64,000 nucleotides of DNA from Bacteroidota bacterium (GCA_016714535.1 JADKDR010000011.1:124001-188000); one strand, 5' to 3'; shown: positions 44,475 through 53,999, numbered from the stretch's first letter. Translations and numbers: made by a program. The notes: generated by a model not told the origin, from the sequence alone.

Positions 44475-44495
44475 CAATAAACCGAGGGTTTATTG
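44475..44495 (-). other. Hairpin over the zapA stop codon
   Basis: CAATAAACC / GGTTTATTG, a 9-bp perfect stem with a 3-nt loop, spans the zapA stop. There is no T run after it on the minus strand, so it is not a clear terminator. It may help separate zapA from the RNA, or be an RNA processing site. Confidence 0.4.
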
Positions 44496-44819
44496 ATTAG
44501 ATGATACCTTCAAAGAACGAGTCTGATTATTTAAATAATCATTCAATTTAGTAAGTAGTGCTTGTTGATGTGTTAAGGACTCAGATTTACTCTTGTTGGC
44601 CTCTGCCCTAAAAACCTCAAAGTCGGTTGCCAATTTAATTAAAGTCATAGCCAGCAATTGTGTACGGTCATGAATATCGTATTGCTTTTTATAAGCCTTT
44701 ATTCTTTGATTTATTTCAGAAACTGCTGTTGTTAACGATTCTCGTTCGGAATTTGATATACTGATTTTAAAATCCAGGTCTGCTATTTGAACAACTTCTA
44801 TGGTTGTGGCTTCAGTCAT
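44490..44819 (-). CDS. zapA: Cell division protein ZapA
   Basis: 109 residues from the ATG at 44819, which overlaps the stop of the upstream gene as ATGA. An earlier ATG (44840) lies inside the upstream gene. The N-terminal domain ADLDFKISISNSERESL is followed by VSEINQRIKAYKKQYDIHDR and LLAMTLIKLATDFEVFR, then a coiled coil, which is the ZapA plan. ZapA bundles FtsZ filaments at the division site. It is translationally coupled to the coiled-coil gene ahead of it and followed by a candidate structured RNA. Confidence 0.85.
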   Translation of the reverse strand: MTEATTIEVVQIADLDFKISISNSERESLTTAVSEINQRIKAYKKQYDIHDRTQLLAMTLIKLATDFEVFRAEANKSKSESLTHQQALLTKLNDYLNNQTRSLKVSSNQ

Positions 44820-45094
44820 ATCTTCATTCCGCTTAAGCATTTGTCAATTGCTACAATATACATATTCAGTTTGCGCTTCAATTCTTCCTTTTCATCTGAC
44901 GTGCCATTGCCGCTATCTAACTTGACAACTTCGAGATTTCGTTGCAGCATCGAAATTTGTTCCTCCTTTTTAACAAGTTGACTAGTCAACTTGCCAATTT
45001 CATCATTCAAACTACTATTCTTTTCTGCACTCTCTTGGTGCAAATGTATTAATTTTTCAACCAAACGATTTATTTCATCAAAATTATTCATCAC
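44816..45094 (-). CDS. Small coiled-coil protein coupled to ZapA
   Basis: 92 residues, almost entirely heptad-type coiled coil (IGKLTSQLVKKEEQISMLQR, EKEELKRKLNMYIVAIDKCL). No catalytic residues or signal are present. The stop overlaps the zapA start by 4 bp, so the two are made together. By size, composition and place it could act with ZapA at the division ring, like the coiled-coil ZapB of enterobacteria, but sequence similarity to ZapB is not evident. Function inferred from context only. Confidence 0.65.
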   Translation of the reverse strand: MMNNFDEINRLVEKLIHLHQESAEKNSSLNDEIGKLTSQLVKKEEQISMLQRNLEVVKLDSGNGTSDEKEELKRKLNMYIVAIDKCLSGMKI

Positions 45095-45114
45095 ATATAT
45101 TTTGCTGTTTATAG

Positions 45115-45474
45115 TTAGATATTTTGCAATTTATTATTAAAAATGTTGCCAATATTGGCCGCTTTGGCCTTGGCTTCTTCTGCCTTGGGGCCTTCAAAAT
45201 GTAGGTCAATAGTTTTTGTAAACATGGCAAGCCAGCGGTCAAAATGAATAGAAGCTATGCCATGTCCTACATGTTTATCAAAGGGCGACCCCGAATAATT
45301 CATAGTTCCTATTAGCATGGTGCCCCAGAAACGGTACATTTTTTCGAGATGTGTATCCCAGTTCACTTTGGCACTTTGGTTAAAAACCGGTGATAGTAAT
45401 TCGTCTGCATTTACACTTTTGTAAAACTCATCAACCAGCAATATTATATCATTTGTATTTTCAATATCTTTCAT
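45115..45474 (-). CDS. Group III truncated hemoglobin
   Basis: 119 residues from the ATG at 45474; a TTG frame extension to 45501 overlaps the ctlX stop and is less likely. The globin features are LVDEFYKSVNADELLSPVF, TMLIGTMNYSGSPFDKHVGHG and HFDRWLAMFTKTIDLHFEG, with the distal Tyr in EFYKSV and the proximal His in HFDRW. These match the glbN-like P/III class (TrHb3). It would bind oxygen or nitric oxide in the cytoplasm. It lies 10 bp after the ctlX gene, on the same strand, suggesting one transcript. Confidence 0.85.
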   Translation of the reverse strand: MKDIENTNDIILLVDEFYKSVNADELLSPVFNQSAKVNWDTHLEKMYRFWGTMLIGTMNYSGSPFDKHVGHGIASIHFDRWLAMFTKTIDLHFEGPKAEEAKAKAANIGNIFNNKLQNI

Positions 45475-45484
45475 GTTAATTAGT

Positions 45485-46378
45485 TTAAAAGACTTCAGCA
45501 ACCATACACCTTACACTTCCACCACCAATGGTTTCAATAGTATCCACATTGCAAACCAATAGCTCGCCATGCTTTTCAAGTATTTCTAACTGCTCGGGTG
45601 TAAAGGCATTTTTAGCTTTTGCCGACAGCAATATTTTTTTATCACCATATTTATCCTGCAATTGCAAAATGTTTCCACAGTACTGCATTACCTGATTATT
45701 GGTTATTTCTATTAGTTCCTTGTCTGTCACTTTCAAATAATGTTTTACTAATCTTTCTTCGCTTGCATTTAAAAAGCTTTGCGACCCTAGCACTGCAAAT
45801 TTTTCGCCTACAGACATGACAACGTTTGTATGATATATCGGAAATTGATCTATAAATGTTCGGAAGGTGACTGGTTTGTAATTTATGTAGCTGCAAAAAT
45901 GCAAAAATAGTTGCTCATGGGTACGCTCGCTAAGGCTTGCATAGGCAATAGCATTTACATGATCCAGTACCATGCTTCCTGTGCCTTCAAGAAACTCATT
46001 TGATTTTTCGTAACGGCTCCAGTCTTCAATAGTTTGTGTTTTGTGTTTTTTTGCCAGCGTCTCTATTATATCATTTCTTTTTTCGTGACGCCTGTTTTCG
46101 GCCATCATTGGGAAAATAAATGCGTTTTGGTTGTGTAGCATAGCAAACCAATTATTGAGAAAAATACTGTCAGGGGTGATTACATCTGTTTTATCATCAA
46201 ATACGAATACCTCTATTCCAGCGTTTATTAATTGATGGTACATATGATCAAACTCGGTCATGACCAACGACATATCTGTATCGGTGTTTACCTGGAATTT
46301 GTTTGATGAAGCAGTTTGCATGTTATAGCCAAAATGCCCGGGTCTGACCATACATACGGTGGATGCACATTGTTTCAT
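45485..46378 (-). CDS. CtlX family citrulline/arginine-deiminase-type hydrolase
   Basis: 297 residues of the amidinotransferase fold. It opens VCMVRPGHFGYNMQTASSN, has TPDSIFLNNWFAM (the Asn-Asp region), EGTGSMVLDHVNAIAYASLS, and ends with the catalytic Cys in TIGGGSVRCMVAEV. The His is in FPIYHTNVVMSV. This matches the citrulline utilization hydrolase (CtlX) class of Bacteroidota, rather than classical arginine deiminase. A promoter-like pair on the minus strand (TTTG at 46431-46428 and TACATTCG at 46409-46402, 18 nt apart) lies upstream. The truncated hemoglobin follows. The substrate is family knowledge and not proven here. Confidence 0.8.
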   Translation of the reverse strand: MKQCASTVCMVRPGHFGYNMQTASSNKFQVNTDTDMSLVMTEFDHMYHQLINAGIEVFVFDDKTDVITPDSIFLNNWFAMLHNQNAFIFPMMAENRRHEKRNDIIETLAKKHKTQTIEDWSRYEKSNEFLEGTGSMVLDHVNAIAYASLSERTHEQLFLHFCSYINYKPVTFRTFIDQFPIYHTNVVMSVGEKFAVLGSQSFLNASEERLVKHYLKVTDKELIEITNNQVMQYCGNILQLQDKYGDKKILLSAKAKNAFTPEQLEILEKHGELLVCNVDTIETIGGGSVRCMVAEVF

Positions 46379-46682
46379 ATATCCTTCTGAATAGTATGAG
46401 ACGAATGTACAATAGTTTTTTTGTTATCAAAAAATAACGGGCATTAATAAAACAAGCTCTTGTTTAAGTTTCTGCCTTTATTAACACAAATGGCCTGTAA
46501 GTGTTGCCTGTGTTGCATTGGCAGAAATTATAGTGCTGTTAAAAAAATCAGAAATCATCTTCGTAATGCAGCAAGAACAAGCCTCCCGAAAGATTAATTT
46601 TACCAATCATCAAAGAGCCATGTGGCTTACGCGCTATCATACATCAAAGAATTTAATCACTAAACCAGCAAATCACTAAACT
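46379..46682. other. Intergenic between divergent genes
   Basis: About 300 bp between ctlX (minus) and ftsK (plus). The only signal I can support is the ctlX promoter at 46402-46431. No ORF or RNA was seen. Confidence 0.4.
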
Positions 46683-49265
46683 ATGTTGAAAGGTAACAGA
46701 TATAAAGAGCCAGTAATTGAAACCCTACCCGAACCTGAAATATTGGATAATATGGCAGACAAGAAAAACTCACGCAACGTTCGTAAAAAGAAGAAAGCAG
46801 AAGTTGAAGCAGAAGTTGAAGAAACCGAAATTCAACAACCCAGGGATTTTTCTAAATGGATTCTTGCTGCCGGATTTTTAGCCACCCTATTTGCTTTATT
46901 TTCTTTTTTGTCGTTTGCAGGTTATTTATTCTCCTATCAATCGGATTTTGATAAAGTAGCAAATACCGGTTATTGGCAATTGTTTGGCGATACAAATATT
47001 ATGCTCAATAATTGGATGGGAAAAACAGGGGCTATTCTTGCGCACTTATTTATATACAAATCCTTTGGAATTGCTTCGTTGGTTTTTTCGATGGTTTCAT
47101 TTTTGGCAGGCTTTGTTTTATTGTTCAAAGCCAAATTTTTTAGTTGGCCACGAGTGGCTGCTATGTCGCTTTTTTTATTGTTTTGGGTGCCTGCAACTTG
47201 CGGCTTTGTATTACTTAACAAAAGTGAATTTCTTTTTATTGCTGGTAAGTATGGATTCAATATGGCTGTGTGGTTGCAATCGGCAATGGGCTCCTTAGGC
47301 ACCGTGTTGTTTTTACTGTTTGCCGCAACGGCATTTTCTTCTTTGTATTTCAATATAAAATTTGATTTGTCGAAAAAGAAAATGCAGCCCGATGAAACAC
47401 AAATGATGCAGAAGGAAATTTTGGAACAAACTGCCAATGCACCTGTATTAGAAGAAGAACGATTGGTGAACCATCAGGTATTTGAGCCGGTTGAGTTTGA
47501 TGTTACATCATCTCCTGAGTTGGTTGAGAATATTGCTTTAAAATCTCCCATATTAGAAGTAGCCGATACACAGGAGTTGGAAATAATTATGCCACCAGAT
47601 GATATTATTGAAGAAACCATAGCTGTTACTGAAGAGGATAAAACTACTGATGTTATTGAAAGCACGGTGCCATTGACTATTGAAAATAGCCTGTTGCCCG
47701 AAGAAGAGACAGAAATGAATGTGCAACAAGTGTTGGCTAATATGGGAGAGTATGATCCAAAGCTTGATTTATCATCCTATCAGTTTCCGGATATTGATTT
47801 GCTTGAAAATTATGTTAGTAATAAGAGCAAATTATCGCCCGAAGAATTGAAAGCCGAACTTGAATCGAACAAGAATAAAATTGTTGAAACGCTGGGGCAT
47901 TACAATATTGGAATTGAAAAAATTAAAGCAACTGTAGGTCCAACCGTTACCCTATTTGAGATAGTGCCGCAAGCTGGTGTGCGTATTTCAAAAATTAAAA
48001 ACCTCGAAGATGATATTGCCTTAAGCCTTGCCGCTCTTGGTATACGAATAATTGCACCTATACCCGGCAAAGGAACCATAGGCATAGAGGTTCCAAATCA
48101 AACCGCTGATGTGGTTTCTATGCGTTCGGTAGTTGCATCCGAAAAATTTCAAAACAGTGACTATGATTTACCTATCGTTTTAGGAAAAACAATTTCTAAC
48201 GAAGTATTTGTTACCGACCTTGCCAAGATGCCTCACTTACTAATGGCAGGTGCTACCGGGCAAGGTAAATCGGTTGGGTTAAATGCTATACTTGTTTCGT
48301 TGCTATATAAAAAACATCCAGCTCAGGTAAAGTTTGTTTTAGTAGATCCTAAGAAAGTAGAGCTTACTCTTTTCAAGAAAATCGAGCGACATTTTTTAGC
48401 CAAACTTCCGGGCGAAGAAGAAGCAATAATTACCGATACCAAAAAAGTTGTGAATACCCTCAATTCGCTTTGCATAGAAATGGATAATCGTTATGAACTG
48501 CTTAAAGATGCACAAGTGCGTAATTTAAAAGAATACAATGCCAAGTTTATTCAACGAAGATTAAATCCAGAAAACGGCCATCGTTTTCTACCTTATATTG
48601 TGCTTGTAGTAGATGAGTTTGCCGACCTTATAATGACTGCCGGCCGCGAAGTAGAAATGCCTATTGCCCGCCTTGCGCAATTGGCCCGTGCCATTGGTAT
48701 CCACTTAATTATTGCCACACAGCGACCTTCGGTAAATATTATTACCGGAACTATAAAGGCAAATTTCCCTGCACGTATTGCATTTCGTGTTACCAGCAAA
48801 ATAGATTCGCGAACTATTTTGGATGCCGGAGGTGCCGATCAATTAATTGGAAGAGGTGATATGTTGCTAAGTACCGGAGCAGATTTGCTGCGTATACAAT
48901 GTGCTTTTGTTGATACACCCGAGGTTGAAAAAATTACAGACTTCATTGGCGCGCAGCGCGGATATCCTGAAGCCTTTATGCTGCCTGAATATGTGGGCCC
49001 CGAAGGTGAATCCGGGTCAGTTGCCGATTTCTCGGCTGCCGATAGAGATCCTTTGTTTGAAGAGGCCGCACGAATCATTGTGCAGAATCAACAAGGAAGT
49101 GCAAGTTTGTTGCAGCGTAAGTTAAAGTTGGGTTATAACCGTGCAGGTCGCCTGGTTGATCAGTTAGAAGCAAGCGGCATTATAGGACCATTTGAAGGTA
49201 GTAAAGCCCGTGAAGTAAAAATTAAAACCGAGGCTGAATTGATGGAATTTCTTGGAAAAGTTTAA
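46683..49265 (+). CDS. ftsK: DNA translocase FtsK/SpoIIIE
   Basis: 860 residues. About four N-terminal membrane spans (58-215) are followed by an acidic linker (240-370), then the alpha/beta motor domain: FTSK-type Walker A MAGATGQGKSVGLNAIL, Walker B LVVDEFADLIMTAG, and IATQRPSVNIITGTIKANF with the Arg finger region. The C-terminal gamma domain (AARIIVQNQQGSASLLQRKL, YNRAGRLVDQLEASGI) reads the KOPS-type orienting sequence. It pumps chromosome DNA through the septum and aids dimer resolution. An ATG at 46752 (MADKKNSRN) is an alternative start. It is convergent with the DUF4340 gene. Confidence 0.93.
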   Translation: MLKGNRYKEPVIETLPEPEILDNMADKKNSRNVRKKKKAEVEAEVEETEIQQPRDFSKWILAAGFLATLFALFSFLSFAGYLFSYQSDFDKVANTGYWQLFGDTNIMLNNWMGKTGAILAHLFIYKSFGIASLVFSMVSFLAGFVLLFKAKFFSWPRVAAMSLFLLFWVPATCGFVLLNKSEFLFIAGKYGFNMAVWLQSAMGSLGTVLFLLFAATAFSSLYFNIKFDLSKKKMQPDETQMMQKEILEQTANAPVLEEERLVNHQVFEPVEFDVTSSPELVENIALKSPILEVADTQELEIIMPPDDIIEETIAVTEEDKTTDVIESTVPLTIENSLLPEEETEMNVQQVLANMGEYDPKLDLSSYQFPDIDLLENYVSNKSKLSPEELKAELESNKNKIVETLGHYNIGIEKIKATVGPTVTLFEIVPQAGVRISKIKNLEDDIALSLAALGIRIIAPIPGKGTIGIEVPNQTADVVSMRSVVASEKFQNSDYDLPIVLGKTISNEVFVTDLAKMPHLLMAGATGQGKSVGLNAILVSLLYKKHPAQVKFVLVDPKKVELTLFKKIERHFLAKLPGEEEAIITDTKKVVNTLNSLCIEMDNRYELLKDAQVRNLKEYNAKFIQRRLNPENGHRFLPYIVLVVDEFADLIMTAGREVEMPIARLAQLARAIGIHLIIATQRPSVNIITGTIKANFPARIAFRVTSKIDSRTILDAGGADQLIGRGDMLLSTGADLLRIQCAFVDTPEVEKITDFIGAQRGYPEAFMLPEYVGPEGESGSVADFSAADRDPLFEEAARIIVQNQQGSASLLQRKLKLGYNRAGRLVDQLEASGIIGPFEGSKAREVKIKTEAELMEFLGKV

Positions 49266-49270
49266 TTCAA

Positions 49271-50278
49271 CTATTTGAATATTTCAGGTTTCTGAAATAA
49301 CTTGTCAAACATTTGATATTGGGCAAGTACAAATAAACTATCCTCATTAATTCTTGCCAAAAAACGATCTTTATCATGTATAGGCCTATTGGGGGGAGGT
49401 TCTGTTGCATCAGGATCTACTTCAAGATTTTTCAGCTTGTACATTTGCATCATAATCTCTTTACCATCACCGGTTGTAACAGTTATTTTTCTAAACCAAC
49501 CCAGGTTTAAAGTGGAGTCAATCACTTGTCGTGAGAGATGTGTTTCAACGCCTTCAAAAGAGCTTTTACCAATTATCTTAAGATACATCGCAATTTTATC
49601 TGCATCGGCAGCATAACTTTCATTCGAAAGTTTGTCGGTAATCTGAAAGTCTTTCGCACCATTTACAGCCAGACTAAAATCAATGTTGGGAAGTTCGCGA
49701 CTTTCTATTTGCAACTGTTTAATATTTCCATTTGCTATGGCAAACACACGCTTATCGCGCCAATCGTAAATATTGGTAATGTACCTCGGAGTAAGATATC
49801 CATTAAACCCAGGAATATGGGTGATAAATGGCACCGCACTATTTTCTAAGTACATATAGGTTCCCAATTGATCCTGATTAGGACCTCCAACATAGTAGGT
49901 CTTAAGTAATTCATCTTTTGCATACACTTCGCACTTTACACCATTGGCAGCAATACGCTTAATGATATTATTGTATGCCCTCTTGCCAACAGGGCTGCGC
50001 ACTTCTACTTGCTTTATCGTTAATAGTAGTAAACGAATGGCATCTGGGCGAGCTATAAATGCATCATTCACAATCCATGTGTTTGCGTCTTTGCGCTTAA
50101 GGGTAATTTGTTGTCCTTCTTTTGTTGCGATAAAAATTTTTGTGATTGATGCTGTATCCTCAACTGCAAAATCACTTAGTTCGCGTTGTAAAGTGCTTGT
50201 GCCACTTGTGCCAATGAAATACCAGGTGATTCCGCCTAAAGCAGCTAGTGCAAGGAGCAGGAGTAAATTACGTTTCAT
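49271..50278 (-). CDS. DUF4340 domain protein
   Basis: 335 residues with an N-terminal anchor or signal (MKRNLLLLLALAALGGITWYF). DUF4340 features are DTASITKIFIATKEGQQITL, TWIVNDAFIARPDAIRLLL, KTYYVGGPNQDQLGTYMYL and YDWRDKRVFA. The domain often accompanies GldG-type exporters. It lies 72 bp after gldG in the order gldF-gldG-DUF4340 on the minus strand, so it may be an accessory periplasmic subunit of that transporter; this is inference from context. Confidence 0.85.
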   Translation of the reverse strand: MKRNLLLLLALAALGGITWYFIGTSGTSTLQRELSDFAVEDTASITKIFIATKEGQQITLKRKDANTWIVNDAFIARPDAIRLLLLTIKQVEVRSPVGKRAYNNIIKRIAANGVKCEVYAKDELLKTYYVGGPNQDQLGTYMYLENSAVPFITHIPGFNGYLTPRYITNIYDWRDKRVFAIANGNIKQLQIESRELPNIDFSLAVNGAKDFQITDKLSNESYAADADKIAMYLKIIGKSSFEGVETHLSRQVIDSTLNLGWFRKITVTTGDGKEIMMQMYKLKNLEVDPDATEPPPNRPIHDKDRFLARINEDSLFVLAQYQMFDKLFQKPEIFK

Positions 50279-50350
50279 TTCTATTTTTTGTATTTACAAG
50301 TTGCAACGATTATTGTAACCGCTGCATTTTTTTTAGAGTCTATTTAAATA

Positions 50351-52039
50351 TCAATTCGTGGTGCTTGCATATAGCCTTCTGCGCCACCACCATTTTATTA
50401 TGCCAATAAGAAGTAGGAAAATAATAGGTGCTACTACATTTACTATTTTTATAATGGAGGCATTTGCCTTCACCACTTCACGGTTGAGCAAGCGAAGTTT
50501 TATTTCCTTATTACGTAATTCTATCAGGTTGCTATCATCGGCTAAATAATCAATCATGTTAAGTATCAGGCTCTTGTTGCCAAACATTCGGTTATTGTAG
50601 CGATCGTAGCCACAAGGAAATATTTTACCGGTCGATTTATTTATTCCGTTCTTAATAATGTCCCCATCACCAATTACAATCATTTTGGTTGGCACACCTT
50701 CTTCTTTAAAACCAATGGCGGTGTCGTTAGCAATAGTTGGTGGAATCCGATTTTTGAATAAAGAACTAAATGAGCCTTCTAATAATACACCAAGCGATTT
50801 TGTGCCTTCATTAAATAAAGTGCGGTCAGGTTGCTTGCGAATCATTTCCAAGCTAAATCTTGATGGTAAATTATACTCTCGACTGTATGGAGAGGTTGCA
50901 AGCAATATCGTCTTTCGAATTCCTTTTACAGCAATGGTATCAACCGAACTGCAAAATTCAAATTTTACTGCATTCAGATTATTTACTAGTGGGTGGGTAC
51001 TCACTGGAAAAATCATGGGGAAGTAAATCCAAGGGCGCATGGCCATTTGGGGTTTATTGCCGGTGTTGCCCATTACAATTGGAATGGGAACACTTTGCAA
51101 ATCGGCAATCATATTAACGTTTACACGGGCACCGTAACGATAGGGCATATCATTCAGGTTGAGGTCTAGCGGTATGGCAATGCTTTCATCAGCGCGAGTA
51201 AGGCTGTCCATGTTGGCATAAGCATAATCATACAACCAAAGCACACGGCCACCTTTCATAATAAATTGATCAAGAATGAATTTGTCCTTTTCGTCAAAGG
51301 CAGAATCCGGTTTGGCAATTACTACTACCCTATAATTGTTAAGCGCATTGAGTTTTCCATCAATAGCCTTATACTCGGTAATGTATGAATTGTTAAGCTC
51401 GTTGGTAATATCACCCATATAACCACTGGTCCATTCGCCTTGCCCTTGCAAAAAACAAATCTGATGGGGACGCTTTTGGGTCATTGCTCTAAGTTTATTA
51501 ACGATGTTGTACTCAAGTGTGCGAATAGATGTATTAAGCAATTGCTCATCGCTCACGCCAATTTGCTCTTGAATAAAATTTAAACTTTGCTCATTGTTGT
51601 TGTAGGTAATAACCGCTCCCGGAAAAAGACTTTTTTGTGAACTGCCATCACTCTCCTTTGTTTGAATAGTTGTTGGAAAAATTCCTTTACCTATCAATTG
51701 TTTCGCCAGGCTCTCTTTTTGTTTATCACTTTCCAATGCTCCGGGATCAATAAACTCGTATTCGAGATTGCCTTTTGCATAAATGCGCATTTCGTTGAGT
51801 TTGTCTTTAATCTCGTTTTGCAATTGCCTAAAATCCGGAGGCAGGTCGCCTTCAAGGTAAACTTTGAAGAAAACCACATCATTCAACTCAGACAACACAA
51901 CACGTGTATTTGTGGAAAGTGTAAACCGCTTATCTTCGGTTAAGTCAATCCTTGTAAAGAGATAGCTTGCCAATATATTAATTACCACAATTACTGCGGT
52001 AACCAACGAAAAGTAGATAAGTTGTTGCGACTTTTTCAT
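50351..52039 (-). CDS. gldG: Gliding-motility ABC transporter auxiliary protein GldG
   Basis: 562 residues. An N-terminal membrane span (IYFSLVTAVIVVINILASYLF) leads to RIDLTEDKRFTLSTNTRVVL, a strong GldG/ABC-type uncharacterised-domain marker, and the Gldg middle segment with ICFLQGQGEWTS and GRVLWLYDYAYANM. A C-terminal span (IIKIVNVVAPIIFLLLIGII) anchors the end. In Flavobacterium, GldA-GldF-GldG form a transporter needed for gliding, although many Bacteroidota without gliding have the genes. gldF precedes it by 93 bp; no gldA ATPase is in the window. Confidence 0.9.
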   Translation of the reverse strand: MKKSQQLIYFSLVTAVIVVINILASYLFTRIDLTEDKRFTLSTNTRVVLSELNDVVFFKVYLEGDLPPDFRQLQNEIKDKLNEMRIYAKGNLEYEFIDPGALESDKQKESLAKQLIGKGIFPTTIQTKESDGSSQKSLFPGAVITYNNNEQSLNFIQEQIGVSDEQLLNTSIRTLEYNIVNKLRAMTQKRPHQICFLQGQGEWTSGYMGDITNELNNSYITEYKAIDGKLNALNNYRVVVIAKPDSAFDEKDKFILDQFIMKGGRVLWLYDYAYANMDSLTRADESIAIPLDLNLNDMPYRYGARVNVNMIADLQSVPIPIVMGNTGNKPQMAMRPWIYFPMIFPVSTHPLVNNLNAVKFEFCSSVDTIAVKGIRKTILLATSPYSREYNLPSRFSLEMIRKQPDRTLFNEGTKSLGVLLEGSFSSLFKNRIPPTIANDTAIGFKEEGVPTKMIVIGDGDIIKNGINKSTGKIFPCGYDRYNNRMFGNKSLILNMIDYLADDSNLIELRNKEIKLRLLNREVVKANASIIKIVNVVAPIIFLLLIGIIKWWWRRRLYASTTN

Positions 52040-52132
52040 TTGGCGTTTGCCCTTTTAGCGTTTTATGTTTTTTAAACTAAAGCTCATTTTAATAAACTGC
52101 TCAATTGTTATTGATATATAAACTGTTTTCAA

Positions 52133-52870
52133 TTATTTCCATTTGCGGCTTTCCAGTACCAACCGGGCGGCCATTAAAAAGAATACGATTACCGATACAA
52201 AATATATTAAATCGCGTGTATCAATCACACCGCGGCTTATACTAATGTAGTGTGCATTGATCCCCAACAAAATGAACACATTACTTACCTGATTGGGCAT
52301 TGGCAACAGCGACAGTTTTTCGAATCCAATAAAACAAACCAGGCAAAGAAACAATCCGGTTATAAAAGCAACTACCTGATTATCGGTAATAGAACTTGCA
52401 AAAATGCCGATGGAGACATAAATCATCCCAAGCATTAACAAACCAATGTAGGAGCCCCAGGTGGCACCAATGTCAATATTCCCTTTAGTAGTGCCCAATT
52501 GATGTATAGTGAAGTAGTAAATGAGTGTAGGCAATAAGGCAAACAACACAATAACCGATGCAGCCAGAAACTTGGCACTTACAATTCGTATTTCGCTCAT
52601 TGGTTTGGTAAGTAATAATTCCAGCGTGCCTGATTTTTTTTCTTCGGCAAAAGCACGCATCGTAATTGCTGGTATTAAAAACATAAAAACCCAGGGAACA
52701 ATAATAAAAAGAGGGTCTAACGAAGCATACCCGTTTGCAAGCAAGTTGAGGTCGCTATCGGGAAATATCCACAGAAATAGGCTTATAGTAAGCAGGAACA
52801 CGATAATGACTATATAGCCAATTACTGAGTTGAGAAAACTGTTAAGTTCTTTTCTAATTAGTGCTAACAT
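52133..52870 (-). CDS. gldF: ABC transporter permease GldF
   Basis: 245 residues with six hydrophobic spans. The opening LALIRKELNSFLNSVIGYIV and the cytoplasmic motif ITMRAFAEEKKSGTLELLLTKPMSEI, the coupling-helix motif of ABC-2 permeases, fit GldF. The spans end near LVLESRKWK. It should pair with an ATPase (GldA) encoded elsewhere. Start of the gldF-gldG-DUF4340 run. An interesting hairpin (52981-53000) lies upstream. Confidence 0.88.
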   Translation of the reverse strand: MLALIRKELNSFLNSVIGYIVIIVFLLTISLFLWIFPDSDLNLLANGYASLDPLFIIVPWVFMFLIPAITMRAFAEEKKSGTLELLLTKPMSEIRIVSAKFLAASVIVLFALLPTLIYYFTIHQLGTTKGNIDIGATWGSYIGLLMLGMIYVSIGIFASSITDNQVVAFITGLFLCLVCFIGFEKLSLLPMPNQVSNVFILLGINAHYISISRGVIDTRDLIYFVSVIVFFLMAARLVLESRKWK

Positions 52871-52980
52871 AATATTTCAGAGCGTGCGAAATTATAAAAT
52901 TACCATGTAGTTGAAAGCGCAACCTTGCGTGATATTCTAAAGTTAGAAAATATGCCAATGAAATTACAATTAGCTGACAC

Positions 52981-53000
52981 CTTTGGCCATTAGGCCAAAG
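52981..53000. other. Perfect hairpin between nusB and gldF
   Basis: CTTTGGCC-ATTA-GGCCAAAG is an 8-bp perfect GC-rich stem with no T run on either strand. It sits between the nusB stop and the gldF start. It could be a transcript-stability element; weak support. Confidence 0.35.
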
Positions 53001-53057
53001 TGGGGTAGTAGTTTAATCTTAATGTAAGTGTTGCTAACAAATGCATGGCTACTAGGA

Positions 53058-53999
53058 TTATTCAACAAGTCCCCGCCCGGTCTTTGTAATTTTGCTTTGT
53101 CGCTTAAGTTCAATAACAAGATTATCAATTATTCCATTTATAAAAGAATTGCTTTTTGGAGTACTGTATATTTTGCTAATGTCAATGTATTCATTTATGC
53201 TTACTTTAATTGGAATGTTTGGCATGTAAAGTACTTCGCAAAGAGCCATTTTAAGTAAGATGACATCCATTATAGCAATGCGGTCGACATCCCAATTTTT
53301 TGTTTTTTCACTGATAAGCGTAGCAAACTCCTTGTCGTTACGAATGGTTTCGGTAAATAATTTCCGAATAAAATCAATGTCTTCTTCGGTCTCTTTATAT
53401 GCCGGCAAAATGCTGTTTTTTGAAGATGAGGGGTTGAAGGAATCAAGTGATTTATGAACGTATGCGCATTGCATTTCAAAACCTTCGGCCCAAAAAACGT
53501 TTTGCTCCTCAATGTAATGCGAGAACACTTCATTCTTCTCAAAGTACTCAGTAAATATTTTTTTTAACAACGCCTTTTCCATTTTGGGCAAGGGCGCTTC
53601 TTCGTTTACATAATCGCGATAGTCCTGATCCTGCCTTATGTTAAAGTAAATTTTATCAAACGTATCCTTTTCCTTTTGCCATGATAGAGAATTTTTCCGC
53701 ACGTATTCGTTAAAAATAAAGTCGCCCTGAAGCCATTTTACAAAGGCCATGGTACTAATACGAGATCGAAATGAAAGGGGATTGCGGGTTGCCAGGCGCT
53801 TTGGAGCATCATCAATGTAAGCAAGTTCTAATGAGGCAAGCTCATTAAAAACTGAGAGCAATAGAATATATAAATCATAGGTACGCTTGTTGCTTGTAAT
53901 AAGGTTATTAATCGCTACAGTTGCATCCTGCTGAGGGTTTTGGAAAAAAGCATACAGAGCCTGCATTACTTTTATTCGCAGTTGTCTTCGGTTAAGCAT
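53058..53999 (-). CDS. nusB: Transcription antitermination factor NusB
   Basis: 313 residues, about twice the usual bacterial NusB, as is typical of Bacteroidota, with an N-terminal extension. The start is LNRRQLRIKVMQALYAFFQN. The canonical NusB helical domain is at the C-terminus: NWDVDRIAIMDVILLKMALC, FINGIIDNLVIELK, and KVSINEYIDISKIYSTP. It joins NusE, NusG and NusA in rRNA antitermination. The Glu/Leu dehydrogenase gene lies about 50 bp upstream, on the same strand. Confidence 0.92.
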   Translation of the reverse strand: MLNRRQLRIKVMQALYAFFQNPQQDATVAINNLITSNKRTYDLYILLLSVFNELASLELAYIDDAPKRLATRNPLSFRSRISTMAFVKWLQGDFIFNEYVRKNSLSWQKEKDTFDKIYFNIRQDQDYRDYVNEEAPLPKMEKALLKKIFTEYFEKNEVFSHYIEEQNVFWAEGFEMQCAYVHKSLDSFNPSSSKNSILPAYKETEEDIDFIRKLFTETIRNDKEFATLISEKTKNWDVDRIAIMDVILLKMALCEVLYMPNIPIKVSINEYIDISKIYSTPKSNSFINGIIDNLVIELKRQSKITKTGRGLVE

